From NCBI GenBank assembly GCA_022360695.1, contig JAKSCH010000485.1:1-32087 (forward strand): 32,087 nt of DNA. The letters are read 5' to 3'. This DNA is from Gemmatimonadota bacterium (GTDB taxonomy: Bacteria; Gemmatimonadota; Gemmatimonadetes; Palauibacterales; Palauibacteraceae). Below are positions 8,031 through 15,332 of the stretch, in pieces. How positions within the stretch are numbered: position 1 is the first letter of the stretch; each line of letters begins with the position of its first letter. The translations under genes were made by a program, and so were the position numbers. Under the pieces are notes generated by a model. The model was not told the DNA's origin. It worked only from the letters and a program-made list of their open reading frames with translations, and searched no databases.

Positions 8031-9536
8031 TCAGCGTCCGCCGACGCCCGGCAGTCCCGTCCGACCGCGGATGCGATTGAGAAAGTCCTGCTGCTGGATG
8101 ATCGAGAGCGGGATCGCGACCACCTGATCTCCTTCAGCCAGCCCGCTCACGATCTGCGTGTTGTCGAAGTCGCTGAGACCGATCATGAGCGGCGTGAGCG
8201 TGAGCATGCCGGCCGCGTCGTATTGGAAGGCGAAGGCCTGTTGCGGCTCGCCGGGACGCGCGTCGGCCGGGCGTCCGCCACGACCACCGGGTCCTCCGGC
8301 ACCGGGTCCGCCGCCACCTCGGAACCGCCCCATCACCTGCTGTCGCTCCTCCGCCGACAGGCCCTGGAGCCATTCGCGCCGCTCGTTCTGCGACATGGCC
8401 TGCACCTCGGAGATTCGGCGTCCGTTGAGGACCGGATCGGCGTCATCTGCGCCGTCCTCGGCGCCGGGGGCCGACTCCGTCGGCTCGCCCGGCGGCGTTC
8501 GGGCGGCGCGAGCGAGTTGTGCCACATCGACGTCGAGCTGCAACGCGCGCACGAGCTGCTGCGCCTCTTGTTGCGTCTTGATCCCGCTGTTGGCGATCGA
8601 CAGCACGTCGTTCTGTCGGCCGATCACGACTTCGACGTCCGAGTTCATCCCGGGCCGCAGCAGGTCATCCTCGTTGGTGATGCGGGTCAGGACCGCGAAC
8701 ATCGTGACGTTCTGCACGACCACGGCCTGCGGTTCGATCTTGAGCACGGATCCGCGGAACACCCGCTCGGGATATGCCTCGACCCGAATCTCCGCCGGCA
8801 GCCCGGCCTCGAGCCGACCGATGTCCGTCTCGTCGACGAGCGTCCGAACCTGGACCTCGTTCAGATCGGCCATCCGCATGAGGACCGTGCCACCGGTGAG
8901 ATCGCGCGTGCCGGTCACGACCTGCCCCTGCTCGACGGTGCGCTCGACGATCGTACCGGTGATGGGAGCACGAAGCGTCACGTCATCGAGCTTGTCCTCG
9001 GCGAGCTCCAGGTTCGTCTGCGCCCTCACGAGCGCGGCCTTGGAGTTCGCGTGCTCGAGGATCGCGGACTCGAGCTCATCGGCCGTCACGATGTCCGAGT
9101 CGTGCAGCTCCTGGATCCGCGAGAGCTGTCGTTCGGCTACGTCGAACCGCGCCTCCGCCACGTCGAGATCTGCCTGCGCCTGCTCGAACGCGTTGTTGAC
9201 GTCCCGCGGGTCGATCCGCACGAGCAGCGTCCCCTGCCGGACGTTGTCTCCGAGCTCGACGGGTAGGTCGAGGACCTCACCGCCGGCCTGCGACTTGACC
9301 TCGATGATCCGAATCGGCTCGATCGTGCCCGTCGCCTCGACGCTCGAGACGATGCTCTCACGCCCGACCGTGACCGTTTGGAGCGTCTGCTCGGTCTCGG
9401 TCGCCTCTCCCGCCGTGCACGCCGTCAGCAACACGGCGGCAGCCGAGGCTCTCCACGTGAGACCGGAGCGCCGCGTCGCGTTCGAGCGGGGGCTCGCCGA
9501 ACCCCTCCACCGGTATGTACGGATATCTGGTAGCAT
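8031..9536 (-). CDS. MacA-like periplasmic adaptor (membrane fusion lipoprotein)
   Basis: This is the adaptor of a tripartite efflux pump, linking inner-membrane permease and TolC. From the ATG at 9536 (a GTG at 9539 is equally possible; GAGAGG lies about six bases further upstream) there is an arginine-rich leader, a hydrophobic stretch and a lipobox LLTAC with Cys40, so it is probably a lipoprotein. The barrel-sandwich (lipoyl) halves are seen around VKSQAGGEVLDLPVELGD and LRAPITGTIVERTVEQGQ, flanking an alpha-helical hairpin (about 120-195). A beta-barrel follows. An unusual insert of roughly 110 residues (about 325-435) interrupts the membrane-proximal region: it includes an acidic stretch, a helix with SQNERREWLQGLSAEERQQV, and a Gly/Pro/Arg-rich run. 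Total 501 residues, longer than typical adaptors because of this insert. The gene lies between the TolC-like and permease genes. Confidence 0.88.
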   Translation of the reverse strand: MLPDIRTYRWRGSASPRSNATRRSGLTWRASAAAVLLTACTAGEATETEQTLQTVTVGRESIVSSVEATGTIEPIRIIEVKSQAGGEVLDLPVELGDNVRQGTLLVRIDPRDVNNAFEQAQADLDVAEARFDVAERQLSRIQELHDSDIVTADELESAILEHANSKAALVRAQTNLELAEDKLDDVTLRAPITGTIVERTVEQGQVVTGTRDLTGGTVLMRMADLNEVQVRTLVDETDIGRLEAGLPAEIRVEAYPERVFRGSVLKIEPQAVVVQNVTMFAVLTRITNEDDLLRPGMNSDVEVVIGRQNDVLSIANSGIKTQQEAQQLVRALQLDVDVAQLARAARTPPGEPTESAPGAEDGADDADPVLNGRRISEVQAMSQNERREWLQGLSAEERQQVMGRFRGGGGPGAGGPGGRGGRPADARPGEPQQAFAFQYDAAGMLTLTPLMIGLSDFDNTQIVSGLAEGDQVVAIPLSIIQQQDFLNRIRGRTGLPGVGGR

Positions 9537-9567
9537 CACGAAAACCCTCTCGATCCAACCCCGATCC

Positions 9568-9579
9568 CGACATATGTCG
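9568..9579. promoter_or_regulatory. 12-bp perfect palindrome upstream of the adaptor gene
   Basis: CGACATATGTCG is its own reverse complement and lies 32 to 43 bases upstream of the adaptor start codon, inside the 272-base gap between the TolC-like stop and the adaptor start. That gap is the only sizeable one in the operon, so a secondary promoter with an operator is plausible. I see no convincing -35/-10 pair around it. The rest of 9,537-9,808 contains no gene I can support. Confidence 0.3.
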
Positions 9580-9808
9580 TACCCCACGATTCCCGTCGGG
9601 TCCTGCAAGCTCCAGGACACCCGCACCACACCCCACGTTGAATTCGAACGAGGCTACCCGTCGGAGCAGGGGGCGGCCGGGTGGTCTCGACCCCCGTCCC
9701 ACGACGCTCGGGAAAGCGAGATGCGGCGGGCCCGGTCGCGTCCGAGTCGGCCGCGGGGGCGTCTGTGGGGAGCTGGAGGCCGACTGTGGAAGGCGAGAAG
9801 CCTAGCGC

Positions 9809-11155
9809 TTAGCGCTCGGCGACCGACCGTCCGAGCAACGCTTCGATCTGCGCCACGGCCAGCTGATAGTCGAACAGCCGACTCACGAGGTCCACCTCGG
9901 ACTGCGTGAGCGTGATCTGCGCGTCCTGAAGCTCGAGGATCGTGGCGAGACCCAGCCGATAGCGTTCCTGCACCACCCGCAGGCTCTCTTCGCTCAACTC
10001 GACGTTTTGCTCGGCCAGATCGATCCCCGCCTGCGCGGATTGCGCACTCGCGTAGGCCGCGTCCAGCTCCGAGCTCAGGTTGAGCTCCGCCGCCCGCTCC
10101 TGCTCGCGCGCGAGGTTGGCGCGAGCTCGCGCCTGAAAGACTTGCGTCTCGCGCTGGAATCCGTTGAACAGCGGATAGGACCCCCGGAGCGAGAACGACC
10201 ACGACCGGTTCGACGGCGGAAACTCCTGATTCGCCCACGCATAGCCGCCCGCGATCGAGAGCGACGGCAGATAGGCGGACCGTGCGCTCGAGACGGCCGC
10301 TTCGGCCGCCTCGGTGGCCGCCGAGGCCGTTTGGAGCGAGGGCGCCGACTGGCCCGCCATCAAGAACAGCTCGTCGCGCGAGAAGGGCAGGCCCTCGGTC
10401 GCGAGCTGCGCCTCCGCCTCGGGGCCGACGCGCTCCTCGGACCCCACCACCTCCGTGAGCCGATAGGCGGTCGTGCGCTCGTTGTTCTGCGCGTTGAGCA
10501 GCGCGAGCTGAGCGTTGTTCAGATCGACCTGGGAGCGGAGGAGGTCCGAGCGGGTCGCCCGTCCGAGCTCGAGCTGCTGCTCGACGAAGTCGAGCTGGTC
10601 CGCCTGCCGCTGCACCCGGCGTTCTTCCACGCCGACCAGGTCGCGCGCGGCCACCGCCGCCGAGTACGCCTGCTTCACCTGTTGGATCGTCAGGAACTCG
10701 ACCTCGCGGTATCGCGCGTTCTGCTCGATCACGCCCAGCTTCGCGCCTTTGAGATCGGTAAAGCGCGACCAGCCATCGAACAGGTTGTACGACGCGTCCA
10801 ACTGGGTCGAGTAGCTCGTCGTCACGAACCCCTGGTTGCTGGCGTCGAGACGCCCGGACGACGAGTTCGAGTATCCGAACGAGAGGTTCACGGCCGGCAG
10901 GAACTGGCCGTACGCGCTCAAGCGCGTGTGCTCGGCCTGCTCGATGGCGGTGAACTGCTGTCGGAGATTGGGGTTGCGTCGACGAGCGATCTCGACCGCC
11001 TCGTCGAGCGAGATCGGCCGAAACTCGTCGTTCGCCACCGCCTGAGCCCGTAGCTCGAACGGAATCGCGACGAGTCCCGAAAGGAGAACGAGGGCAAAGC
11101 CGCTCGCATTCACCCGACGTTGAACGGTGCGTCCGCGCGTCACTCTACTCGTCAT
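9809..11155 (-). CDS. TolC-family outer membrane efflux protein
   Basis: The 448-residue protein has an N-terminal signal peptide (hydrophobic ASGFALVLLSGLVAIPF, likely cleaved after LRAQA), then two repeated halves typical of TolC: each has a long helical pair and short beta segments. ISLDEAVEIARRRNPNLRQ at the mature N-terminus and the internal LFDGW (near residue 125) and YPLFNGFQRET (near 330) are the family's hallmark equatorial and strand sequences. It should form a trimeric outer-membrane channel with a periplasmic tunnel, receiving cargo from the adaptor and permease encoded downstream. It begins 44 bases after the stop of the Spy/CpxP-like gene, so efflux is likely transcribed with the sigma-factor cassette. 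The stop codon lies within a small self-complementary element (AGCGC TAA GCGCT), too short to call a terminator. Confidence 0.92.
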   Translation of the reverse strand: MTSRVTRGRTVQRRVNASGFALVLLSGLVAIPFELRAQAVANDEFRPISLDEAVEIARRRNPNLRQQFTAIEQAEHTRLSAYGQFLPAVNLSFGYSNSSSGRLDASNQGFVTTSYSTQLDASYNLFDGWSRFTDLKGAKLGVIEQNARYREVEFLTIQQVKQAYSAAVAARDLVGVEERRVQRQADQLDFVEQQLELGRATRSDLLRSQVDLNNAQLALLNAQNNERTTAYRLTEVVGSEERVGPEAEAQLATEGLPFSRDELFLMAGQSAPSLQTASAATEAAEAAVSSARSAYLPSLSIAGGYAWANQEFPPSNRSWSFSLRGSYPLFNGFQRETQVFQARARANLAREQERAAELNLSSELDAAYASAQSAQAGIDLAEQNVELSEESLRVVQERYRLGLATILELQDAQITLTQSEVDLVSRLFDYQLAVAQIEALLGRSVAER

Positions 11156-11199
11156 CTATCCTCGCTCGCGGACCCGGTCCCCATCGAGACGGTGCCCGT

Positions 11200-11715
11200 C
11201 TAGTTGTGTTCCTCGTCTTCGTCGCCGTCGTGCTCCGACCCGGTCTCGGGGCCGTGTCGGCCACGGTCGTCATCACCCTGCTCGCGCTCCCCACCGCGGT
11301 CACGATCACGGTCGGCGCCGTAGCGTTCCTCGAGGAGCGCCCGGTACGCTTCCAGCTGCTCCTCGAACAGCTCGGCCTCGATCTCGTTCCGCGTGGACTC
11401 GAGGATCTCCCTCCACTGCGGTCGCACCGATTCCCTCAGGTGGCGCACCGCTTCCCGGTAGCGATCGAGAATCCCGTCGATCTTCTCGCGCTGCTCGCCC
11501 GTGAGCTCGAGCTGGTCCGCGAAAGCCTCGATCGTCGTCTGTCGTGCTCGTCGATCCTCCGGGCGGCGATCCTCCCGCTCGGTCGGAGGCGTCGTCTCCG
11601 ACGCCTGGACCGTGCCCGGGATGATATCGAGCCGATCACCGGCCACGCCGAAGGCGGCGCCCGCCGCAAACGTGAGCGCGAGCAAAAGCGCCGCGCGAAA
11701 TCTCGAAGCGTCCAT
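11200..11715 (-). CDS. Spy/CpxP-like periplasmic protein
   Basis: The 171-residue protein has an N-terminal hydrophobic segment (FRAALLLALTFAAGAAFGVAG) that acts as signal peptide or anchor. A helical core with an LTxxQ-type motif (LELTGEQREKIDGIL) follows, and then a highly charged tail rich in Asp, Glu, Arg and His. The helical core and the LTGEQ motif resemble Spy, CpxP and zinc-resistance-associated proteins, which sit in the periplasm as chaperones or stress-signal modulators. The acidic His-containing tail could bind metal ions, but that is a guess. The gene follows the membrane protein by 23 bases and precedes tolC by 44 bases, so it is the middle of the operon. A counterpart with the same position relative to a sigma factor is at 14,107. 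Confidence 0.72.
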   Translation of the reverse strand: MDASRFRAALLLALTFAAGAAFGVAGDRLDIIPGTVQASETTPPTEREDRRPEDRRARQTTIEAFADQLELTGEQREKIDGILDRYREAVRHLRESVRPQWREILESTRNEIEAELFEEQLEAYRALLEERYGADRDRDRGGEREQGDDDRGRHGPETGSEHDGDEDEEHN

Positions 11716-11738
11716 ACGAAGCCGACCTTACTCGCGTT

Positions 11739-12110
11739 TCAGGGTTGAGGAGTGACGAGCGCGGCGGTCAGCACCGCATCTCTGCTGGGGTCCACCGCGT
11801 CGATCAGCAGCGCCGGCGGCGCCTCGGCGTCGGGGGCGAGCGAGGGCACCAGCTCGCCCGACGGCTCGTTGGTCGCGACCGGGATCGGCTCATCGCGATC
11901 GGCCGCGCGGTAGGCCAGCGCTCCGAACACCACGAGGACGCCCGCCGCCAACGGCGCGAGCAGCGACGACCACCCGGCCGTCACGTCGAACCACGATCGA
12001 GCGCGCAGGGCGCCCGCCGCGTCCAAGATGCGCCGACGCATTCGTTGCGCGGTGACTTCGTCGGGCCGCAGCGGCTCGAGATAGCGTGGCCAGTCCGCCT
12101 TCTTCTTCAC
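11739..12110 (-). CDS. Single-pass membrane protein, candidate anti-sigma or sensor
   Basis: The gene starts at a GTG (12110-12108) that overlaps the sigma factor stop by four bases (GTGA), a strong sign of translational coupling. The 123-residue product has a basic N-terminus (MKKKADWPRYLEPLRPDEV), a juxtamembrane helix with a RMRRRIL patch, one transmembrane helix (about LLAPLAAGVLVVFGALAY) and an acidic, proline-rich C-terminal tail of about 55 residues that should be periplasmic. The topology and location fit an anti-sigma factor, but there is no HxxxCxxC zinc motif and the cytoplasmic part is short, so I treat the role as inference. I do not recognise a named domain. Its partner sigma factor is immediately upstream. 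Confidence 0.68.
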   Translation of the reverse strand: MKKKADWPRYLEPLRPDEVTAQRMRRRILDAAGALRARSWFDVTAGWSSLLAPLAAGVLVVFGALAYRAADRDEPIPVATNEPSGELVPSLAPDAEAPPALLIDAVDPSRDAVLTAALVTPQP

Positions 12111-12751
12111 TCGTCTTCGATCCTCTCTTCGGCGCCGCTTCCCATGATTCTGCGCAGCGCCTGTCTCCCGTGGTGGAGATTCGCCCTCGACGTCCCGACG
12201 GCGATGTCGAGGACCTCCGCGATCTCCGCGTGATCGTACCCTTCCAAATCGTACATCAGCACCGCCGTACGTTGCCGCTCCGGGAGCCGCGCCAGGGCGT
12301 CGAGCACCCGCTCCCTGGCATCGGTCCGCTCCAGCTCGCGGTGCGGATCGTCGCTCGCCGCGGCCGCGTCCGTGAGCTCGGAGTGCGTCCTCAGCGCCTC
12401 TCGGCGTCTCAGGTTCAGGCACGTGCTCCGGAGCACCCGATAGAACCAGGGGCCGAAGCGACTTCCGGGCCGTAGTTGCCCGATCCGCTCGAGCGACCGG
12501 ATGAATGCGGCCTGCACCGCATCCTCCGCATCCTGTTCCTGCCGGAGAATCGACAGCGACACCGCGTACGCCGGTTCCATGTAGCGGTTGACCAGCGTCG
12601 TGAAGCAGCCGACATCGCCGGCCTGGACGGCTTCCACCAAGCCGGGCTCGTCGGCGCCTCGGTCCGGATCTCGCGCGCCGGAGCGGGATTCGCTCGAATA
12701 CCCCGTCGGAAGCGCCTCTGTTCGCGTTTTCTGCGCCAAGGACGTTGCCAT
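12107..12751 (-). CDS. ECF RNA polymerase sigma factor (first)
   Basis: The 214-residue protein has sigma region 2 (LVNRYMEPAYAVSLSILRQ, DAEDAVQAAFIRSLERIGQL, FGPWFYRVLRSTCLN) and region 4 (LARLPERQRTAVLMYDLEG, HAEIAEVLDIAVGTSRANLH), with the short linker typical of ECF (sigma-70 group 4) factors. It should direct RNA polymerase to a small regulon, usually envelope stress, and autoregulate its own operon. I chose the ATG at 12751; the frame stays open to a TTG at 12790, but no ribosome-binding site is seen for either. A -10-like element about 12 bases upstream hints at a leaderless message. It heads the minus-strand run of membrane protein, Spy-like protein and efflux genes, and is divergent from a second ECF gene. 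Confidence 0.92.
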   Translation of the reverse strand: MATSLAQKTRTEALPTGYSSESRSGARDPDRGADEPGLVEAVQAGDVGCFTTLVNRYMEPAYAVSLSILRQEQDAEDAVQAAFIRSLERIGQLRPGSRFGPWFYRVLRSTCLNLRRREALRTHSELTDAAAASDDPHRELERTDARERVLDALARLPERQRTAVLMYDLEGYDHAEIAEVLDIAVGTSRANLHHGRQALRRIMGSGAEERIEDE

Positions 12752-12911
12752 TGCAACTGGGTAACACGCCCTCCGGGCCGGCCGTTGCACCGACGCGAGG
12801 GCGATTAACGTCTACGCCGCGCCCGACGTCCTACCCTCGAGTCGACCTCGGATGCTCGGCCGGTTGCGGCTCGAAGGGGGCGCAGCGCGATGACGTCTCG
12901 TACGGTACCGA
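12752..12911. promoter_or_regulatory. Divergent intergenic region between two ECF sigma genes
   Basis: This 160-base gap must hold promoters for both sigma operons. On the minus strand TGCAAC and CGTGTT (12763-12768) are about 15 bases apart and sit just before the first sigma start; on the plus strand TTGCACC is followed after 17 bases by CGTCTA (12809-12814). Both resemble ECF-type -35/-10 pairs, and the two -35 candidates are the same bases read on opposite strands (GTTGCACC/GGTGCAAC). This is by-eye matching to loose consensus, so it is tentative. Confidence 0.35.
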
Positions 12912-13541
12912 ATGCTAGACGAAAGATCCGCTGTCGAACAAGCGCGGCTGGGCGACGAGCGCGCCTGGCGGGAGCTTTACGATGCCCACGTCGATCTGGT
13001 TTTTCGCCTCGCCTATCGCGTGGTGAACGACCGAGATGCGGCCTTGGACGTGGTTCAGGAAGCGTACGTGAAGGCCTCGCGATCGATCGATCGGTTCCGA
13101 GGGGACTCGAGCTTTCGGAGCTGGATCGCGTCGATCACGCTCAACGAAGCGCGGTCGTGGGCTCGGAAGCGCGCCCGCGCGCGGCAGGTGGGGCTCGACA
13201 CGGTGGCGGAGCCGGCGGACGGATCGCGGGGGGCCGCCGAAGCGGTATCCGACGCGGATCTGGCGGCTCGGGCCCTGGCGTTCGTGGACACGTTGCCGGA
13301 TCAACAGCGCGAAGCGGTGTTGCTCCGGACGACGGAGGGGTTGTCGTACAAGGAGATCGCGGAGATGCTCGATACGAGCGAGGGCTCGGCACGCGTGAGC
13401 TATCACCATGGGATCACGAAGCTCCGGTCCCACATGGCGCAGCTCATGGACGCCGGCCCGACGCCGGAGAACGGCCCGGGACGCGACCGCGCGACGGCGG
13501 CCGGCGAGCCCGTCGGACCCGACGCGGCGTCGGAGCGGTAG
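12912..13541 (+). CDS. ECF RNA polymerase sigma factor (second)
   Basis: The 209-residue protein shows region 2 (WRELYDAHVDLVFRLAYR, AALDVVQEAYVKASRSIDRF, SFRSWIASITLNEARSWARK) and region 4 (TLPDQQREAVLLRTTEGLS, YKEIAEMLDTSEGSARVSYH), so it is an ECF sigma factor. After region 4 there is a disordered, Pro/Gly/Arg-rich tail of about 30 residues. Start is the ATG at 12912; upstream there is no clear Shine-Dalgarno sequence. The next gene is a zinc-finger anti-sigma factor 13 bases downstream, and a Spy/CpxP-like gene follows, so this is a complete stress module. It is divergent from the first ECF gene and only about 160 bases away. Region 4 differs enough from the first factor that they are probably not a recent duplication. 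Confidence 0.92.
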   Translation: MLDERSAVEQARLGDERAWRELYDAHVDLVFRLAYRVVNDRDAALDVVQEAYVKASRSIDRFRGDSSFRSWIASITLNEARSWARKRARARQVGLDTVAEPADGSRGAAEAVSDADLAARALAFVDTLPDQQREAVLLRTTEGLSYKEIAEMLDTSEGSARVSYHHGITKLRSHMAQLMDAGPTPENGPGRDRATAAGEPVGPDAASER

Positions 13542-13554
13542 CAGGGAGATGATG

Positions 13555-14106
13555 ATGAGCGAAACGGGCCTGCGAGACGATCACCCGGTCGACGCGCTGC
13601 CGGATTACGTTCGGGGCGGCGTCGCCGATCCGGCCGAGCTCGAGGCACATCTCGCAGAGTGCGAGGCGTGCCGCGTCGAGGTCGAGGTCCTGCGCGCGCT
13701 CGAGGATTCGGATCCCGCCCCGCTGTCCGATGTCGAGCGTCGGCGCGTCTATCACGGCTTCGAGAAGCGGCGAGCGGCCGGAGGAGCGCCGCGTCGCCCC
13801 GCGTTCGTCGCGCCGAGCGGCGGTCCGACGACCGTGGGGCCGCGGTGGCTGACGGCGACCTGGCGGGCGGCGGCCACGATCGCGCTGCTGCTGACCGGGA
13901 TCGGGGTTTGGCAGGTGGTCCAACGCGGCGAGACCGCGACGGATTGGAGTCCCGAGCTCGCCCTGGAGGGCTGGGGCCGAGACCTGGCCGAGCTGGATGT
14001 GGAGCCGAACGCGGTTCGGATGGCGTTCGGACTGGAGAGCGAGGTGGCGTGGGAGGACCTCGATGTCGATCCCTTCGATCTCGCGACACCGTGGGAGGAG
14101 AACTGA
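13555..14106 (+). CDS. Zinc-finger anti-sigma factor, single-pass membrane protein
   Basis: Three ATG codons lie in a row (13549, 13552, 13555); AGGGAG at 13543-13548 is correctly spaced only for the third, which I use. The 183-residue protein has the anti-sigma zinc motif H32-x3-C36-x2-C39 (AHLAECEACR), preceded by a helix with ALPDYVRGGV. A charged linker and a single transmembrane helix (AATIALLLTGIGVW, about 106-119) follow, and then an acidic extracytoplasmic tail with several tryptophans. The N-terminal domain would hold the sigma factor encoded 13 bases upstream until a signal sensed by the outer tail releases it. The next gene starts directly after the stop (TGA ATG with no gap). Role as anti-sigma is well supported by motif and context; the signal is unknown. 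Confidence 0.88.
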   Translation: MSETGLRDDHPVDALPDYVRGGVADPAELEAHLAECEACRVEVEVLRALEDSDPAPLSDVERRRVYHGFEKRRAAGGAPRRPAFVAPSGGPTTVGPRWLTATWRAAATIALLLTGIGVWQVVQRGETATDWSPELALEGWGRDLAELDVEPNAVRMAFGLESEVAWEDLDVDPFDLATPWEEN

Positions 14107-14667
14107 ATGGGGGTGCGAATCGGACGTTCGGGACGGCGCGGGCTCGGGATCGGCGCGCTCGCGCTGGCGGTCGCCGTCGGGTCGAGTCCGCCCCTCGAGG
14201 CCCAGGCGCGGCGTGGCGCCCAACAGCGGACGCCACGCGCGGTGGGCCAAGCGGACGGGAACGCACGGGCTCAGAACGGTCAGATGGGCGCACAGGGGCA
14301 GGTGCTGCTCGACCGGTTCGCCCGACGCGTCGGTGAGGCGCTCCACCTCGATGGGACGACGACCGAGCGGCTGCTGCGCGAGCTCCAGGAGTCGCGCTCG
14401 CAACGCAGGCGGATCAACGCACGGATCCGCGCGGGCCGACTGGAGCTGGGTCAGCTCATCCAGGAGACACCGGCCGACGAAGATCGAATCGGCGCGGTGA
14501 TGGACGAGCTCCTGGATCTCGAGCTACGGCGGGCGCAGGTGACGATCGACGAGCAGCGGCGGTTGGCGGAGTTCCTCAGCCCGCTCCAACGCGCCCGCAT
14601 CGTCTGGCTCCAGCGCCAGGCGGCGCGCCAGGCGCTCGAGCGCGGTCGGGACGGATCGCTCCGCTAG
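14107..14667 (+). CDS. Spy/CpxP-like secreted protein
   Basis: The start codon directly abuts the anti-sigma stop, so the two are coupled. The 186-residue product has a twin-arginine-bearing basic start (GRSGRRGL), a hydrophobic signal (GIGALALAVAVGSS) with a probable cleavage after LEAQA, then a Gln/Arg-rich low-complexity stretch. A long helical domain of about 110 residues follows (LLDRFARRVGEALHLDG, LLRELQESRSQRRRINARI, LSPLQRARIVWLQRQAARQA). The helical layout and the SPLQRARI segment, which occupies the position of the second LTxxQ-type motif, are like Spy/CpxP/ZraP proteins; this is family resemblance rather than a strong motif match. It probably works in the periplasm downstream of this sigma module. 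Confidence 0.66.
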   Translation: MGVRIGRSGRRGLGIGALALAVAVGSSPPLEAQARRGAQQRTPRAVGQADGNARAQNGQMGAQGQVLLDRFARRVGEALHLDGTTTERLLRELQESRSQRRRINARIRAGRLELGQLIQETPADEDRIGAVMDELLDLELRRAQVTIDEQRRLAEFLSPLQRARIVWLQRQAARQALERGRDGSLR

Positions 14668-14718
14668 GGTCGCACCGCTCCTTGTTCCCGTCCGCGACCG
14701 GGTGCATCTTCGGCCGCG

Positions 14719-15267
14719 ATGACTGAAGAAACGCACCCGACGACCGCGGTCGCCGAGCTACCCACGGGCGAGCTGGCGCTGGCCGCGAAGACGCTCGTCC
14801 ACGAACGCATCCGAGGGATACGAAAAGCGGTGGGCCGTCGTCTCGGTCCGGGCGACATCGTCCTCCGACCCTCGGCGCCCGATGTCCGCAAGCACCTCTT
14901 CGAGGAGGCGTGCGAGCTCTACTGGAACGAGCTGAGCTGGGAAGAGATCACCGACGAGGAGCTGGTGGGCGAGGATATGCTCACCGAGATGGTTTTCCCC
15001 GGTCTCTTGACGCTCGTCGATGCGTTTCTCCCCCGCGCCGCGAACGGCGAGCCGGATCGGGATCGCGAGCACCGGGACGTCGCGCACGACTTCCTGGAGT
15101 GGTTGGCGGCGCGGCTCGTGGAGTTGAGGACGGCGACCGGTGGCTCGGACGACGAGCGCGAGAAGATCCGCCGCGAGAAGGCGGTCACCGATGACTTGAT
15201 CGACCTCATCGCGTTCCGCGTGTGCTCGCTGAGCAACGATGAGATCGAGACCTACCAGAGCCGCTGA
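14719..15267 (+). CDS. Hypothetical protein, acidic helical
   Basis: I do not recognise this 182-residue protein. It has no signal peptide or membrane helix and is strongly acidic, with predicted helices throughout (LAAKTLVHERIRGIRKAV, HLFEEACELYWNELSWEEIT, MLTEMVFPGLLTLVDAFLPR, FLEWLAARLVELRTATG). The conserved-looking LYWNELSWEEIT and the closing LIDLIAFRVCSLSNDEIE are the most distinctive parts. Start is the ATG at 14719, 51 bases after the Spy-like gene, with no clear ribosome-binding site. It ends about 65 bases before etfB, with a hairpin in between, so it may be a separate transcription unit. Codon usage is like its neighbours, which supports a real gene. Confidence 0.7.
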   Translation: MTEETHPTTAVAELPTGELALAAKTLVHERIRGIRKAVGRRLGPGDIVLRPSAPDVRKHLFEEACELYWNELSWEEITDEELVGEDMLTEMVFPGLLTLVDAFLPRAANGEPDRDREHRDVAHDFLEWLAARLVELRTATGGSDDEREKIRREKAVTDDLIDLIAFRVCSLSNDEIETYQSR

Positions 15268-15276
15268 GCTCTTGCC

Positions 15277-15301
15277 CGCCGGTCCCCGAGTGTGACCGGC
15301 G
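15277..15301. terminator. 8-bp hairpin between hypothetical gene and etfB
   Basis: CGCCGGTC (15277-15284) pairs perfectly with GACCGGCG (15294-15301) across a 9-base loop. It lies 10 bases after the stop of the hypothetical gene and 31 bases before etfB. There is no T-run on either strand, so it is either a weak or factor-assisted terminator, or an mRNA-stabilising stem in the etfB leader. Confidence 0.35.
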
Positions 15302-15332
15302 CACCTGAAGACAACGAGGCGAGAACACCACG

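Noticed and set aside
9804-9816. AGCGC-TAA-GCGCT self-complementary element at the tolC stop
   Set aside because: The stem is only five bases with a three-base loop and no T-run, so it is too weak to call a terminator.
7215-9909. Two long plus-strand frames (683 and 583 codons) opposite the adaptor and permease
   Set aside because: Both are antisense to genes with clear domains, and their translations lack any recognisable motif.
10007-11053. Plus-strand frame of 348 codons opposite tolC
   Set aside because: Arg/Leu/Glu-rich antisense shadow of the TolC-like gene.
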